64,000 bases of DNA from Clonostachys chloroleuca (Eukaryota; Ascomycota; Sordariomycetes; Hypocreales; Bionectriaceae), in contig JBANAY010000004.1 in NCBI GenBank assembly GCA_037952775.1, positions 3,348,001-3,412,000 on the forward strand, written 5' to 3'. The notes beneath the pieces are model-generated. The model saw nothing but the letters and a program-made list of their open reading frames with translations, had not been told where the DNA came from and made no database searches. Position 1 is the first letter of the stretch. Each line of letters opens with the position of its first letter. Positions 1-12,248 of the stretch are shown here, one piece after another. Position numbers and translations under genes: made by a program.

Positions 1-1580
1 TGTCCGGTTCCATCACGGTTGCCGCAATATTCGTGTTGTCCGTAGTTGGGAGATTCCAGCTCCCATTAGCAGGCGTAATATCCAGTCTTGAGATGAAGAC
101 GGCAACAACGGCGAGAATTTCATTGGTCGCAAAATGTCGTCCCGGACATAGTGTCTTGCCTCCTCCGAAAGCACGGAAGCACGCATCGCTAGGCCGGTTC
201 TTCCTCTCTTCGCGCAAAAACCTGCGAGGATTGAACTCTTTGACACTGGCGCCCCATAGGCTGGCGTCCTGGTGAATGACACGGCTGGGCATTTGTACCA
301 TGGCACCTTTCTTCAAACGGAAAGACCCCAGGTATGTATCTTCCATGACTTCGCGCACTGATGTGCCCATTGAGCAATACCTGAGAACTTCCTGATAGGC
401 TGAAAGAAGAAGCGGACAAGCTTCTTTGAGCGTAGTTATGTTAAGTGCTTTAGTAACGGAGCCCATCTTATCTGTCGTGGTCTCAGTGCATGCGTCAACT
501 TCTTTTCGGATGTCATTGAGGAGATCTGGCTGTGAGTACAGGAGGATAATTGTCCAGAAAGCTGCCGGTGTAGTGTTCACCAGCACCGCGATTGAGCCTC
601 CGACTTCAAAGCGCGCAATATCTTCCAAGGAAAGACCATTGTCAGCCTCGGATTGGTACCGATTTTTGGCATACGCAGACCCCTTATTTACGCCTCCCTT
701 GTTGTAATATTCTTCAAATGCTTTGGAAACCTTGGTTCGCGCTGCAATGGCCTTTCGAGCGGTGATGGATGGAAGAAATCCTACCAGGATCGACATGAGG
801 CCGCTTTCAAACTCCCTTGATTAAAACAAAATAAGCATTGAACCCGCCATTGAAGATTATCCTAGATTGCACCTACCAGAAGGCATCCGCAACGGCTTTA
901 TCATTGTAAGGATTCATCGGCCCGTATACAGACCGAGTTGTGGCCAAGGTGATGGCCCCTCTTAGCCAACTGTACATCTGCAGATTTCGAGACTCGTCCT
1001 TTGCTGGTTCAAGTTCATCAAGCGCCTTGACAACTTCAAGAAGCATTGAACTATTCATATCATCGAGTTCTGGACCAGGCTTGAGCGCAGCACGCATCGC
1101 GGCATAAGAATCCATGGAAAGACCGAAGTCGCCCTCATCCCCATTCACATTCTTGGCCAGTATAGCCCGAGCCTCGGAGCTAGCGCCGCACACTGTGGCG
1201 GCAAACTTTGCTTCAATTGGAGGGAATGCCAATGTCTTGTGTTGTTTTTGGATAACCTGTACGAGCTCTGGCTTCGTCACCACATACATCTTCTGCCCCG
1301 GGAGGGACATGGTGAAGATGGGCGCGTCCGTTCGCTCGCTAAAGAGTTTAGTACACGCCCGTAATAGATTAAGGATATTTGGAAAAGTGCCTTACCTAAG
1401 GTCAACATAGTAATTGAAGCCTCTGCGTGAGAGTCCGACTACATGTCCGATGATGGGAATTGATTCCGGAGCTAACGGGGGCTCACGAGGATCGTGGCCA
1501 CCTCGCAGCAGGAAATAGGCCAATGACACCACAGCGACCGCAGCCGTGAGAACAGTAGGATCGGTGATCATGTAGCCCAT
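1..1580 (-). CDS. cytochrome P450 monooxygenase, 3' end cut by the window edge
   Basis: A membrane-anchored, heme-dependent monooxygenase; the substrate cannot be read from sequence. My model is complement(join(<1..815,877..1338,1396..1580)), with introns of 57 and 61 bp and GTAAGG and GTAGGT donors. The ATG at 1580 is followed by a hydrophobic anchor (about residues 5-25), then a Pro-rich hinge (REPPLAPESIPIIGH). Exon 3 contains the K-helix ExxR as EVLR (near 390 on the reverse strand), the PERF-like FNPRRF (near 215) and the heme loop FGGGKTLCPGRHF (near 130-170) with its Cys ligand. The overall look is that of the fungal CYP7/CYP8-like class often labelled oxysterol 7-alpha-hydroxylase-like; that is a family resemblance, not a substrate call. 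Only the last few dozen residues should lie outside the window. It is divergent from the regulator at 2953, with a 1.4 kb gap. Confidence 0.93.
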
Positions 1581-2952
1581 AGTGCAAGTGATTCCAAAAG
1601 AAAGTACAATGAATGAGTTTCGAGGAGAGGGGAAGCAACTGGCAATCGCATCTACTATGTAAGGAGGCCTCAGCGAACCCTACTAGTGATTACAACAGCT
1701 GGCCGGAGATTCGCTAGCATGGAATAAGATGATGACAGTGGATCTCCGTTGGATTTTAGCGTCACTCTCTAACTTCCCCTTATCCTTACCAAGCTGGTTT
1801 GGATTGGGAAGTCGTCAGAACATGCCGTGGGTTTCGCGATGATGTATCCCAACTTACCCAATTTGGCCAATTGAATAGTACAGGAATCTATCGCAAATTC
1901 CCATTCGATATGCTTGTTTCTCATTAGGTGGTAGGTGGAGAACGTAAGTATCGTGCACAATAATAAAGATACACACGATTCCAATCGTGATGTCGAAATA
2001 AACATAAATGCTAATCTTGGCATTGTGCTTTGTGTCAGTTGAGGTGTATCTCAGGTCATGGTATCAACCCTGTTAGAAGCACACAGGAAGAAACTCCTAG
2101 AATCCAAGGATGAATTTTGTTCAGTAAATGCAAGTTATTATACAGAGAGAAGAAGCTGTCAGGGATCTTCTGGTCTATTTGAACAAGTTTATTAGGGCTT
2201 CGCGGAAGCCTCGTGCAGATTCATGACAGAAAGCTTTAGAACAAGAGACGATCTCGGCCATAGCATGTGCACACAACACGCGACATATATACTTTCCATT
2301 AGCTCAGTGTCTCATTCTGCACAAATATTTTCTTTCTTTTTCACATCGAGTATCTATCATCTACTTTTGGTATGAGCAAGTTGTGACAAAGTTTTCCTTA
2401 ATCCGTTATCTTGATCTTGAATTCTCACTCACTTACAAGATAGAGAGCCTTTAGGTGCCGACGATGCTAAATGACCTTCCTTCTGTGCGTTTTGCGTATT
2501 CTCTTACCACCCCTTGTTACATATGTCCAACGTTAAACAACCGGGGTGGAAGTCCTTTTTGGGTTTGAAATTGCTCATCGTATTCGTGTCGTGAATGTCG
2601 TGCGATTTGAAGCAAGATTTTTTTGCCATAGATTTAATCCTGTGATCAAGATCAAGCTAGACAGCGTCCTATCTTCAATTATTGAGCTCAAAACAAAGCT
2701 TCTCAAAGAATTTATATCAATTTTAGAACGAGCCGCGTTTCAAGAGGTGATTGTTGCGCTGCAGGGTAAATTATAGCTGGGAACAGCCTAGCTCGGATCA
2801 ATCAGTGCGAATACGAGGTTTTGTTGCCGAAAACCCGAGTTTTGGCTTTGGCTACTTCCCATCACTCTCATCAATCGCATTTCATCAACCTGGTCGTGTG
2901 CGCGTCAGCTAGATATCGCTACTTGGTGCGAGGTTATCCCAAAATATCTCGG
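1581..2952. other. intergenic, divergent promoter region
   Basis: This gap separates the start codons of the P450 (minus) and the Zn2Cys6 regulator (plus), so it should hold both promoters. Only short chance reading frames are present and I see no RNA gene or repeat. Confidence 0.6.
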
Positions 2953-4538
2953 ATGGCAAACTCAGAAGCCTCGGAGGAATCTAGTGAGCGGCATGTTCGG
3001 TCGCCGTCCTCTTCGCGACCGTCAGCGCCGTCACCACACCACCCGGCCCCCGGGAGGGTGAGGGAAACAAGCGACGGAGGCGAGAGGGAGAAATCTTCGA
3101 GACCACACGCAACCGTATCGCGGCGGTCACATGCGAAATCTAAGACGGGGTGTCGGACATGTAAGCGTCGAAAGATTAAGGTGCGTGGCTGCTGGCTGTC
3201 CCTGATGATGATGACGACAGCCTCTCCCATCCCCCCGGCACCTAGAGAGAAGGGGCAGAAATGAGGCTGTTGGGTCAAAGGTGGAATGGGAATTGAGCTG
3301 CTAACCATGATGGCAGTGCGATGAGCATCGGCCGAGCTGTCGTAATTGCATCAGGCATGGAGTATCATGCGACTTCGACGGCCAGTTTATCATTGGCACA
3401 CCGAACAATTCAGCTTTGAAAAGTCTGCCAGACAGGAATGTCGGTAGTAATTCCACTAACAATCAAGCTGCAGACCTGAACATGGTTGATCTGGAGCTCA
3501 TGTACAACTTCACCACCTTTACCTTTGCGACACTCTCAGACGACCCTTCGCTCCGCCAGATGCTGAAAACCACAGCTGTCAAGATGGCCATGGACAACGA
3601 TTGTCTGATGCGCATGATCCTTGCCGTGTCTGCCCTCCACCTCGCGCACTATCGTCCATCGAGGAGGGTTCACTACCTTCAACGGGGTTTGGAGCACCAT
3701 GCAGCTGCCAATCGAAAGGCTATTTCGCTCTTGACGGACTTGAGACAGGAAGATTGCGAGGCACTCCATCTCTTTTCTGTCCTGACACTCTTCTTTGGTA
3801 TGTATCAAGCTCGTCATTCGCACACCATTTCTGGATTTGAAACCGCAGACTGACCAAGTAATGCCGCCATCAGCGCTTGGATGTCCAAGAGAAGAGCAAT
3901 CTTCTTTCATCCTGGGAGAGTCGGTCGTGCCGAATTGGCTTGCCTTGGTGCGCGGGACAGAGCCCATCATTCAGATTCTTGACCCAAACACCTACAAAGG
4001 GCCCCTGGCGCCCCTCTTTGAGTATGGCAGAAATGCCTGGAGGAAGTTGTACGGTTCCGACCAGCCGCGGAACCCGGCGCTGCTCATGGAGCTCCAGGAC
4101 CAAGTGACCCGGGCCTGCAAGGACGACGAGGTTCTACCCATCTACTTGGCGGCCATCGACCATCTGCGGCATATCCTTGGCATGATAATCCCGAGTGCGC
4201 GGATTGGAGGGACCGACTGGAACGCCAGCTCTCTGGATGGCTACCACCCAACGACTGCCAGGCCTAGCCCCCAGGGGCCGAGACTGGAGCCGTGGGACAT
4301 ATTGGTGATTACGTGGCACATGGTGGATTTCCTGTCGCTGCTGCAAGTCGCAAGGCCGGAGCAGGAGGCCCTTTGCATCTTTGCCCATACGCTAATAATA
4401 TTCAAAAAGCTCGAGAGCCAGTGGTGGCTGGAGGGATGGGCCACACATGTAATGGAGCGCGTTTGGGCGCTGCTGGATGATGAGCATAAGCTATGGACGC
4501 AGTGGCCCATTGAGGAACTTGGCTGGGTGCCTCCTTGA
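2953..4538 (+). CDS. Zn2Cys6 transcription factor
   Basis: Nuclear DNA-binding regulator of 457 aa, model join(2953..3180,3317..3797,3874..4538). The zinc cluster spans exons 1 and 2: Cys67, 70, 77, 84, 87 and 94 (C-x2-C-x6-C-x6-C-x2-C-x6-C), preceded by a Ser/Pro/Arg-rich N-terminus. Splicing at GTGCGT (3181) is required to bring KRRKIK next to CDEHRPSC. The second intron uses GTATGT at 3798 and the acceptor before GCGCTTGG. The C-terminal half is helical and resembles the regulatory region of Upc2-like (DUF3468/Fungal_trans_2) regulators. It lies 343 bp upstream of a co-oriented MFS gene and divergent from the P450, so it may control them; that link is inference. The start is the first ATG in frame. 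Confidence 0.9.
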
Positions 4539-4881
4539 GTACCTGAGGGAGAGATACAGCAGAATTTGTTGGTGCGCAGATCTAACCTAGATGCTTGAAT
4601 TGAAATCAGCTGTGTCTTAAGATGGACATATGATGGACAGTTCCACGCAGATGGACTGGAATGTAAGATCGGGGGGTGTTTGAGTGCTATCCCCAGCCCT
4701 CTGCTCCCAGCATGCTCCCTCTAGAAGTACCGCTATAACCTGTTGAAAAATCCGTGCTGACGCCCTGAAACTTGCTAATGAGTGCCCCCACATTTCATAA
4801 TCCAGCAAAGCGCCATTGAATGTCACGATTTTCTCTCACCTGCGCAGAATTGGCGATTGATGGGTATCGAGCCTGGATCCG
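4539..4881. other. short intergenic region
   Basis: It separates the regulator stop from the MFS transporter start in the same direction and must contain the terminator of the first and the promoter of the second. Nothing else is seen. Confidence 0.5.
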
Positions 4882-6538
4882 ATGGCCCCAAACGCTCAGT
4901 TGGACACTCGCGATGGCGACCGTGGAAGCAGCGGGGAACATGCGACCACTGTAGACGAGACCTCGCGGCTTCTGCCTCCGGTCGCGCAGGATGCCGCTGC
5001 CGATGCCGTTCTCGCCCCGAGCAGAGCCTTCCAAATCCGCGTCCAGCTCATGTGCGCCGTCTTCCTCTTCATCATTGACGTCAGTGTCTTCATCATCGAC
5101 CCCCCTACCCAGCAGATCCTCGAGGACATCATCTGTCGTGACCGATATGGTGGTGACCCATCGGTGTTGCTCGCCAAGGGCCCCGGCTCGCCCTGCAAGT
5201 CTCCAGACGTGCAGTCCAAGCTGGCCATGTTCACATCCATCCAGGCCCTCTTTGGGACCCTTTGCCGTAGGTGGAACTCCAAGTATTGATTCTTCAGTTA
5301 ACACTAACACTCCATTCCTCGATAGCTCTGCTGGTCCAAGTTCCCTATGGCCTCCTCGCAGATCACTCCGGCCGGCGGCTTGTCCTATTCCTCTCCATCG
5401 CTGGATTGACGCTCATGGTCACATGGAATATCTTCATTCGTATGTACTTCTACTTTCAATAAACTGCAGGAAATATTGCTCACAACCCTTTTTAGTTTGG
5501 TTCTCTGACATCTTTTCGATTTGGCTCATGATACCCGGCTACATTCTGCTGTTAATCGGAGGCGGAGCTACCATGGTTGCCGCCATGGTTTGGACCATTG
5601 TGACGGATGTCACACGTGAAGAAGAACGATCCAGTGTCTTCTATCAATTGGTTGCCCTCACCCTCATCATCAGCGCCTCGATTAATCCCCTCACCGCGTG
5701 GCTTATGAACTACAGCCCCTGGCTGCCGACATTTTTGGGTACCGGCTTCCTGTACGTGGCTTGCTTCTTCGTGCTCTTGATGCCCGAGACCCGTCTGGTT
5801 GGCTTGGCCCTCAAAGACGTTCCCGACAGCCTGGATGGCGAAGTGAGCACCGACGAGGATAGTGACTCTGGCGTCAAGGCCGACAGCAAGCTCTCAGTCG
5901 CCTGGCGTAAGTTCACCAAATACCTCGCCGAGCTCTGGCAGTTTGTTATTGCGGACAAGAAGATAATGGCTTTGTGCTTCTGCGAGGCGGCTTCAACCCC
6001 CATCGCCACATCGATGGCCCTTTTTGCCTTGCAGTACATTGCTGTTCCTCTGGGGAGCTGGCCGAAAGCACTGACATTGTTGACCATCTCCAAGGTGACA
6101 TCTGTTATCCTTCTTCTTGGCATTCTCCCGCTGTCTACCCACGTAATTCTCAAATATTCTAGCATCAGTCGGATGAATCTGGACGTCTACTTGGCGCGAA
6201 CTTCGGCCGTCTTGCTCACACTGGCAATGTTCGCCATGGGTTTCGCAGATACCGAGTGGGAGCTCATTTGTGCCCTCATCATTTATGGGTTAAGTCAGGG
6301 ATTTTCCGCGCAGATGAGAGTCTTGATAACCGCCATGGTTGAACCCCATATGGTTGCGACCGTAAACACCACAATGTCCACTCTGCAATCCGTGATGGTG
6401 ATTACAACGACCCCTCTGATCGGGTGGTTGTTGGGTAGGGGACTGGAGATTGGCGGAGTGTGGACGGGACTGGCCTACATTGCGCTAGCTGTGATGGGAT
6501 GTTTGGTTTCTATCATATTATGCTTGCTTAGACTTTGA
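4882..6538 (+). CDS. MFS transporter, SLC46-like
   Basis: Polytopic membrane protein of 513 aa, model join(4882..5266,5326..5439,5496..6538). Introns of 59 and 56 bp have GTAGGT and GTATGT donors. A hydrophilic N-terminus (about 50 residues) leads to a first membrane span followed by a long extracytoplasmic loop with Cys residues (IICRDR, SPCKSP). The MFS signature GLLADHSGRR follows. An acidic cytoplasmic loop (VSTDEDSDSG) separates the two six-helix halves. The arrangement resembles fungal relatives of the proton-coupled folate/SLC46 group rather than the large DHA1 drug exporters. The substrate is unknown. It follows the Zn2Cys6 gene in the same direction, and with the P450 it could form a small oxidation and export unit. 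Confidence 0.9.
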
Positions 6539-6833
6539 TAGAAACTTGATAGAATTATGAGACCAAGCGATATGAGCTGGGAACATTTGGAGTAAGGTAG
6601 ATTCGGTTTGGTTGCCTATTCTAGCTTTGGTACTTTCTTAATCATACCTAACTGGCACATCTTTCATACAACTATTATTAGGTGTGTTCTGAGTTAATCT
6701 AGTTGTTTCTCAATTAAGTTTGCGGCTGGAAATCCCGTTAAATAACTTCTTCTGTAACCAATACGTCCGGCCCTATTCGCTACACCGACCACTCCCCCAA
6801 AGCTCTCACTATCACGATATATCGAAGCTCATT

Positions 6834-7727
6834 TTATGCTAGGTTGGCACCTCGAAGGCTGGTGAACTTGATAGGCCTCTCCCTTCGTTGACGCCACTGC
6901 CCGTTTCCAACCTCGCCTTGCTGACCCTTTTGCAACTTTGGGACAATGAACCCGAGTCCAAGGTAAATAATGATAACCAGAAACTCCTCAACCACAGCCA
7001 TACCGACAAAGACCCCAACGTTGCCTCCCAAAATAGAGAAGGTCTTGCTGTGGGTAAAGGTGGACAGCGCCGAGTATACAAGGCGAACCAGTATCAAAGG
7101 TAGCGCGATGGCAACGCCAGCCGAGATGCTTTGTTCTTTGGAAGGCACGTAGCTCAGGTACCCGAAGGATAGCAGTAAGATCCCAACAAGTGCGGCAAAG
7201 GCGACAATGTATAGAATTATTGCCGCCTGACTGACTGAGGAAGGCTGTGGACTTGTGTCGGTAGTGGATTGAGAGGATCCTTGCTGGACACCTCCTACAA
7301 TTCCGAGGATGAGGCCAACGGTGATAATTAGCTGGACAAGACGGAAATGTGTGGCTTGTAGAATTGGGCCTCTTTCGGTATTGATCCAATCAACCCTAAA
7401 ATCAGATATTAGACATCGTAGTATGTTAACGGGGGCTGAAACAGCATACAATCGAGAGAGCAATCCCAAAGTAGCAAAGAGTAGCGGAGAAAGACCGACA
7501 GAGTCAAAAACCAGGTAGGCTTGGATCAAACCGACAGAAGGATTGCTATATGTCACTAGCTGACAAACTGAACCGACGATGCGTACAAGACATAGGATTA
7601 GGGTGTAGATCCAGCCAGAAGTTTGCCTGATGCCATGGCGAACACATATAATGATGGCTAGCACAAATGCAGGAACATAGACGACCAGTTCCGCAATGGA
7701 GACGTAGCCTCGAGAATCAAGAGTCAT
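6834..7727 (-). CDS. DUF7702-type seven-span integral membrane protein
   Basis: Fungal membrane protein of unknown function, 279 aa, model complement(join(6834..7395,7450..7727)). I start at the ATG at 7727 (MTLDSRGYVSIAELVVYVP), which matches the family N-terminus, rather than at an upstream in-frame codon. The 54 bp intron (GTATGC..TTTTAG, branch-like CTAATA) is a multiple of three and would not break the frame if retained; removing it gives LLSRLVDWINTERG, which fits the family better. About seven hydrophobic segments are visible, with a Ser/Thr-rich loop after the fourth. The basic tail contains RQRRERP. It is convergent with the MFS gene at 4882. Confidence 0.82.
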   Translation of the reverse strand: MTLDSRGYVSIAELVVYVPAFVLAIIICVRHGIRQTSGWIYTLILCLVRIVGSVCQLVTYSNPSVGLIQAYLVFDSVGLSPLLFATLGLLSRLYAVSAPVNILRCLISDFRVDWINTERGPILQATHFRLVQLIITVGLILGIVGGVQQGSSQSTTDTSPQPSSVSQAAIILYIVAFAALVGILLLSFGYLSYVPSKEQSISAGVAIALPLILVRLVYSALSTFTHSKTFSILGGNVGVFVGMAVVEEFLVIIIYLGLGFIVPKLQKGQQGEVGNGQWRQRRERPIKFTSLRGANLA

Positions 7728-8671
7728 GGCTTGTCTTTTTTTTCTCAAAGAAAAAAATTGGGCAATCAAAGAAGTAATGAAGTGAATACCGGCTGTTATC
7801 CTGCAAACATTATGAGACGCGGATCAAGAAGAGCAACTCTCTATTTATAAACTTTTGATTCTCTGTCATCACCATGAAGCTTCCGCTATCATTCGTAACA
7901 TGAAGTTGAAAGACTAAGCTCGTTTGAGGGGGCATTTCGACGCTAGCTGTGTAGTTTTCCGTAGGGCTGGGAGAAGATCGCCACGAAGCCTTCCTCAGCC
8001 ACATCGCAACCCTGGGTTGATGTGCGAATGCGAAGCTCACCTGAATATCACCCAAGATAGTTTTCTGGTACCTTTTCTCTGGAAATGAAAATACATTCGT
8101 GTCTCAATTGTGTCTCAATTGGATCGCTGAATGCAGAGTATCGGCACGCATACCTGGGGATCTTCTGACAGAGTGTTGTATTACCCCTATCCCTAGAATG
8201 CCAGCCGCAACAGAGGTTGCTTTTTACTTTTTTTTTCTACGCATTCTATGGATGCTATACGGCACATCATCTAGAAAGTGGATTGACTTCTGATCTGAGC
8301 TGACACCGCCGTGTGCCATGAGAGCTTGAACGATTGGTCATATGAAGTCCGATATATAGCAAGGAGCGACCTACTGTCTCAACAATGGGCACCGCCACCC
8401 ACTCGGATAAACGGCTGAGGGCCTCACGACCAGTGGATAACGCTCATCTCTCTAAATATCAGCCGCTGATCAGCACTATACTTATTTTGGTGGGCATTTC
8501 GACGCTAATATGCAGTCCCGGAAGAACGGCATCGGCGCCACACGGGCACTTACGCCAGCCCTACCTGATCATTGCCAGCTTCTTCGAGCACAGAATGTTC
8601 CATCTCTAGAGAATGGGACTTGCAATTGTCGGTAGTCGTCCAGCGCTATATCCTGCACTCAACCAGATAGG
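7728..8671. other. intergenic, divergent region with a 16 bp direct repeat
   Basis: It separates the DUF7702 gene from the Zn2Cys6 gene at 8672. The 16-mer gggcatttcgacgcta occurs at 7930-7945 and again at 8492-8507 in the same orientation. Short reading frames (7810-8055 minus, 8385-8609 plus) have no recognisable features and I do not call them genes. Confidence 0.5.
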
Positions 8672-10386
8672 ATGGTGTTTAGTGGGCGGCCCTCGGCTGC
8701 TTGCCAGCCGTGTCGAATCTCCAGACTTAAGGTGAGGCACCGATCCGGCGTATTCTAACACTGATGGGCTTGACGGGCTTGACACACTTGAAAGTCAGAA
8801 AGCGAGCGATTGTGTTACCTATTGTTATTCTGGCTATCTTTGCTAATACTGAGCATCGTGTAGTGCGACCAAAATACTCCCGCCTGTACCCAATGCATCC
8901 GCAAGAGGATACCCTGCTCGGGATATAGAGATGTATCCGCACCTCGCTGGAGAGACGAGACAAGCCGTGTTGGCCATAAAGTTCAACGTGCCAAGCAAAA
9001 GGGGTCTCATTTTGGGCTAGATCACTCTACGCGCTCTCATGCCCAAATACAAGACACCAAGACGGGTGTGGCATCAAGCTATTGGCAGCAGGGTGACTCG
9101 CCTCATTCCCTTGTAGCTCTCCCGCCACAACACTTGAAGGACGTCGCTTTGGATTTCTTCATGTGTTCTTTCATCTATGCATCTCCATTTGAGCCTTACT
9201 TGCCGCAGCTCTATGGTATGAAACATTCCACACAAGCAATCCTGCCGGCCATTCACGCCGCAGCTTTTGCCACCTTTGCACAACGCACACGAGATGACAA
9301 TCTCATGAAAAAAGCGCGGTCCAATTATGCCACCGCTCTTCTACATACAAATAAGTCTCTCTCATCGCCTAGGAATGCACTTCTGGATGAAACCTTGATC
9401 TCTGTGCTTCTGTTGGGGCTTTTCGAGGCTGTGGTCTTCAAAGGTGGCCAGTCACCAAAGAGCTGGACTGCACATACACTAGGTGCCGTCCAACTACTGC
9501 GGTTGAGAGGAGCAGATCAGTTTCGCTCTAAGATGGCCCGTCAGCTTTTTACACAGACAATCACCAACATACGCACAAGCTGCATCCAGAGAAGAGTTCC
9601 CGTACCACAGGAGTTCCTCGATCTGGTAAAGGAGGCTTTCCCCTTTCTGGATTCTGGGCACCCTTGCATTCAGATTGGGCCTATCCTCGACCAAGCAGCA
9701 ACCTTGAGATCACGAGTCGCGGCGGGTACAGTCAATTTGATAGATGCTGCCTTGGAGGCGGACCAGGGTGCGATTGCCCTCTGTGAATTCATCGAACCCA
9801 ACATGAAGTTTACGCCAAGGACTTCGGAAATTTTCTCCAAGTGGGCGTACCTCACAATGGAATATAACTATTTGAGTCGTCGTCATGCCAAAGTTTGGAA
9901 CACGATCCGCATGATCCGCATGTTCATGCATATGACCATTTGGGTACACTCCAGCCTCAGCCTTCAACGCACATTTCAACCTGGCGGAACAGAATATTGC
10001 CGCACTGTGCATTCATACGAAGAGCTATTAAATTACCGCAACATGGCAGCCAAGACCTTGCTTGAGCTTGAGACTGACCTCCTCCGCAGTGTGTCTTGCT
10101 TTCTAGAGCCACAGAGCCTCGGGGGCAAATTCTGTGCCTCGGCAAGATGCTTAATCTGGCCTTTGGCGGTACTCTCACATTCAGAACTCAACAGCCCATC
10201 TGCTAGGAAGTATGCGGTTTCATGCTTGTATCAGATAGGCGAGGATTTGAATATGGAGCAGGCGATCGCCGCGGCTAAGATGACGCGGGAAATGAATAAA
10301 CATGAAGACTGGTGCGTGGAAATCTCATCAAGATGTGACGTTGCTAACGAGGTGCTGCTCATAGGTTGCATCTCTACCACCTCTGA
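8672..10386 (+). CDS. Zn2Cys6 transcription factor
   Basis: Nuclear regulator of about 509 aa, model join(8672..8731,8864..10311,10365..10386). The first exon codes only 20 residues, ending in ACQPCRISRLK. The 132 bp intron (GTGAGG, branch TGCTAATAC, TAG) must be removed to join it to CDQNTPAC, giving Cys11, 14, 21, 28, 31 and 38 (C-x2-C-x6-C-x6-C-x2-C-x6-C). The remainder is a fungal-specific middle homology region (LDFFMCSFIYASP, AHTLGAVQLLRLRG) typical of Fungal_trans_2 proteins. The last intron is less certain: GTGCGT, a perfect GCTAAC branch and ATAG give the short tail WLHLYHL, whereas reading through would end at 10405. Confidence 0.85.
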
Positions 10387-10587
10387 TACTTCGAATATTT
10401 GCTAAGCATCGAAAGGTGTATCGATTTAAGATCCGGCTGATTGGCTTTTATTTGAGAGTGGCGGATAGCAACAAGAGAAATTTCGAAATATCGGATTGTG
10501 TTATAGCCAAAATCGTCAATTGTACTCAATACTTCTATGCTTGAACCTGACTACGCACAGCGAGATATTAACCTCACACAAACCAAC

Positions 10588-11640
10588 TTACGACACTCTC
10601 AATCCGCCGGCAACTTTTTCCTTGTCTCCAAGATCTCCAGGACCTTGAGCTATTTTCTCTTTCTCCTTGTCTGCCATGTCTTGAACCCATTTTAGATCTC
10701 TGAAATGCTGATCTGATGGCTGGTACTTCCAGTATCCCTCATTTGTATCCCAAAGGCGGTTAGGTAGATAAGTCTTTAGTCCGTAATACGTGTCCCGCGT
10801 TATCGGGAACTCGTAACTTGGACTACCGGACCGGGCGCAAAATTCATCCGTTTCCCGAGAGACATCCTCGTCATCAAGCTCAAAGTCAGGTACCTCTCCT
10901 TTAGTTGCATACCGCCGGATGCCAAAAATGGTTGTCTGTAGGTGGCGCTGGAGGATCAAGGCATACCATAAAGGCGACGCAAGAGCTCTACGGACCACGG
11001 CTGCATGGTCTTCGACCAGCTCCACGTTCCATGGAGGATTCTCGCCTCGAGGGATCATGGGGATAGGCTGGCGTTTAGATAGAGCTGTTGTCGTCCAGTG
11101 GGCCAAGTCGACGATCAGACACAAATTGTTCCAGGCCATGATGCAAGTAAGACAGGAACATAGCAGGGCTGGATCATGATGTGCAACGTGCGAATATGGC
11201 TTACGATGGATGGAGAGAAGCTTTTGGCGGCGTTGGTGAAGAAGGGCAGGGTGATATAAAGGATCAACATCTTTGAGATGAATCGGCCGAGGGAAACACC
11301 GAGAAAGAACATAGTATCGGCGAGAAATGACCGCCTTGACGAGTGAGATTTCATGATGGCGGACGAATGCGTGTGAGAACTTGCATATTTGTTGAAACCG
11401 GACGATGTCTGTCGGCTTGAGCTGTGAGAGAATATCAAGGAGGAGCTCCGGAGTGAGTGATAGTAGCTGAGGCTTCGTGGCTTCTTTCTTGGCCTTGCGA
11501 TCCAGCTTCCGCTTCAGACGGCTGGATTTCCTGGACCGGAGGGCGAGATCTTGAGTATAGTCGATCAGAACATCATCATCAGACTCATTGTCAAGCATAG
11601 GCGTCAAGTTTGACATCTTTGCTGATGAATTCGATTTCAT
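10588..11640 (-). CDS. F-box domain protein
   Basis: Intronless gene for 350 aa. An acidic and then strongly basic N-terminus (SRLKRKLDRKAKKE) precedes an F-box at about residues 58-100 (LLSLTPELLLDILSQLKP). In this family the F-box binds Skp1 to form an SCF ubiquitin ligase. The rest has no repeat of the WD40 or LRR kind; it is the undefined C-terminal region common in fungal F-box proteins, with a charged tail (DKEKEKIAQ). The substrate is unknown. A second in-frame ATG eight codons later is a possible alternative start. Its stop lies about 200 bp downstream of the convergent Zn2Cys6 gene. Confidence 0.85.
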   Translation of the reverse strand: MKSNSSAKMSNLTPMLDNESDDDVLIDYTQDLALRSRKSSRLKRKLDRKAKKEATKPQLLSLTPELLLDILSQLKPTDIVRFQQICKFSHAFVRHHEISLVKAVISRRYYVLSRCFPRPIHLKDVDPLYHPALLHQRRQKLLSIHRKPYSHVAHHDPALLCSCLTCIMAWNNLCLIVDLAHWTTTALSKRQPIPMIPRGENPPWNVELVEDHAAVVRRALASPLWYALILQRHLQTTIFGIRRYATKGEVPDFELDDEDVSRETDEFCARSGSPSYEFPITRDTYYGLKTYLPNRLWDTNEGYWKYQPSDQHFRDLKWVQDMADKEKEKIAQGPGDLGDKEKVAGGLRVS

Positions 11641-12248
11641 TGTTTACTGTCCCGTCATTTCGACAACGTTAGGCTACAAGTTGGGGTAATGACCTGTGCA
11701 AAATTATGATTCAAGTAGCCGATCTGACTAATTGTGGTGATTATATAATCGAGCAACCACCAGCACACCTGAGCTTATGTTATTTCATATTTATGGTCGG
11801 CAGTCTTAATGTCACACCAAATTGTAAGATTCGCCGATTTTGCAGAGCTGGATGATCGAAGAAATCTGCCTTGATTTTGCTGCAACTTTGAGTGAAGAGC
11901 CACAAAGTCACACGTAGGCAATTATATTCATGAAAGGGAAAAAAAAAGAATGTCAGAAAAGTGGTAAATGAAGACGTCCAAAATATGAACATTGAAAATA
12001 TATTGATGATCAATAATCGAGGGGTGGGGGAGTAGGCATGTGCCGAAAGTTCAAACACCCCGAAAAATTTTGTGATTGAGTGTTAACAAGCGGCATATGA
12101 AGGCGGAGTAATTCTGAGACGGGTATATTCTCTATATAAATTATCGACTCAATGAAAAAATATGTCCTGATATAACTAATCAACCGACTTCGTCACTCAA
12201 CGACTGAGCTATTATTCGTTATCCATGATCTTCATCTCTCCTTCGTCT
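11641..12248. other. intergenic, AT-rich
   Basis: It lies upstream of the F-box gene and downstream of the glycosyltransferase, both on the minus strand. It is AT-rich with A-runs (near 11939-11948) and no supported gene. Confidence 0.5.

Noticed and set aside
8385..8609. 74-codon plus-strand frame just upstream of a Zn2Cys6 gene.
   Set aside because: No homology pattern; an upstream ORF or untranslated leader is possible but cannot be shown.
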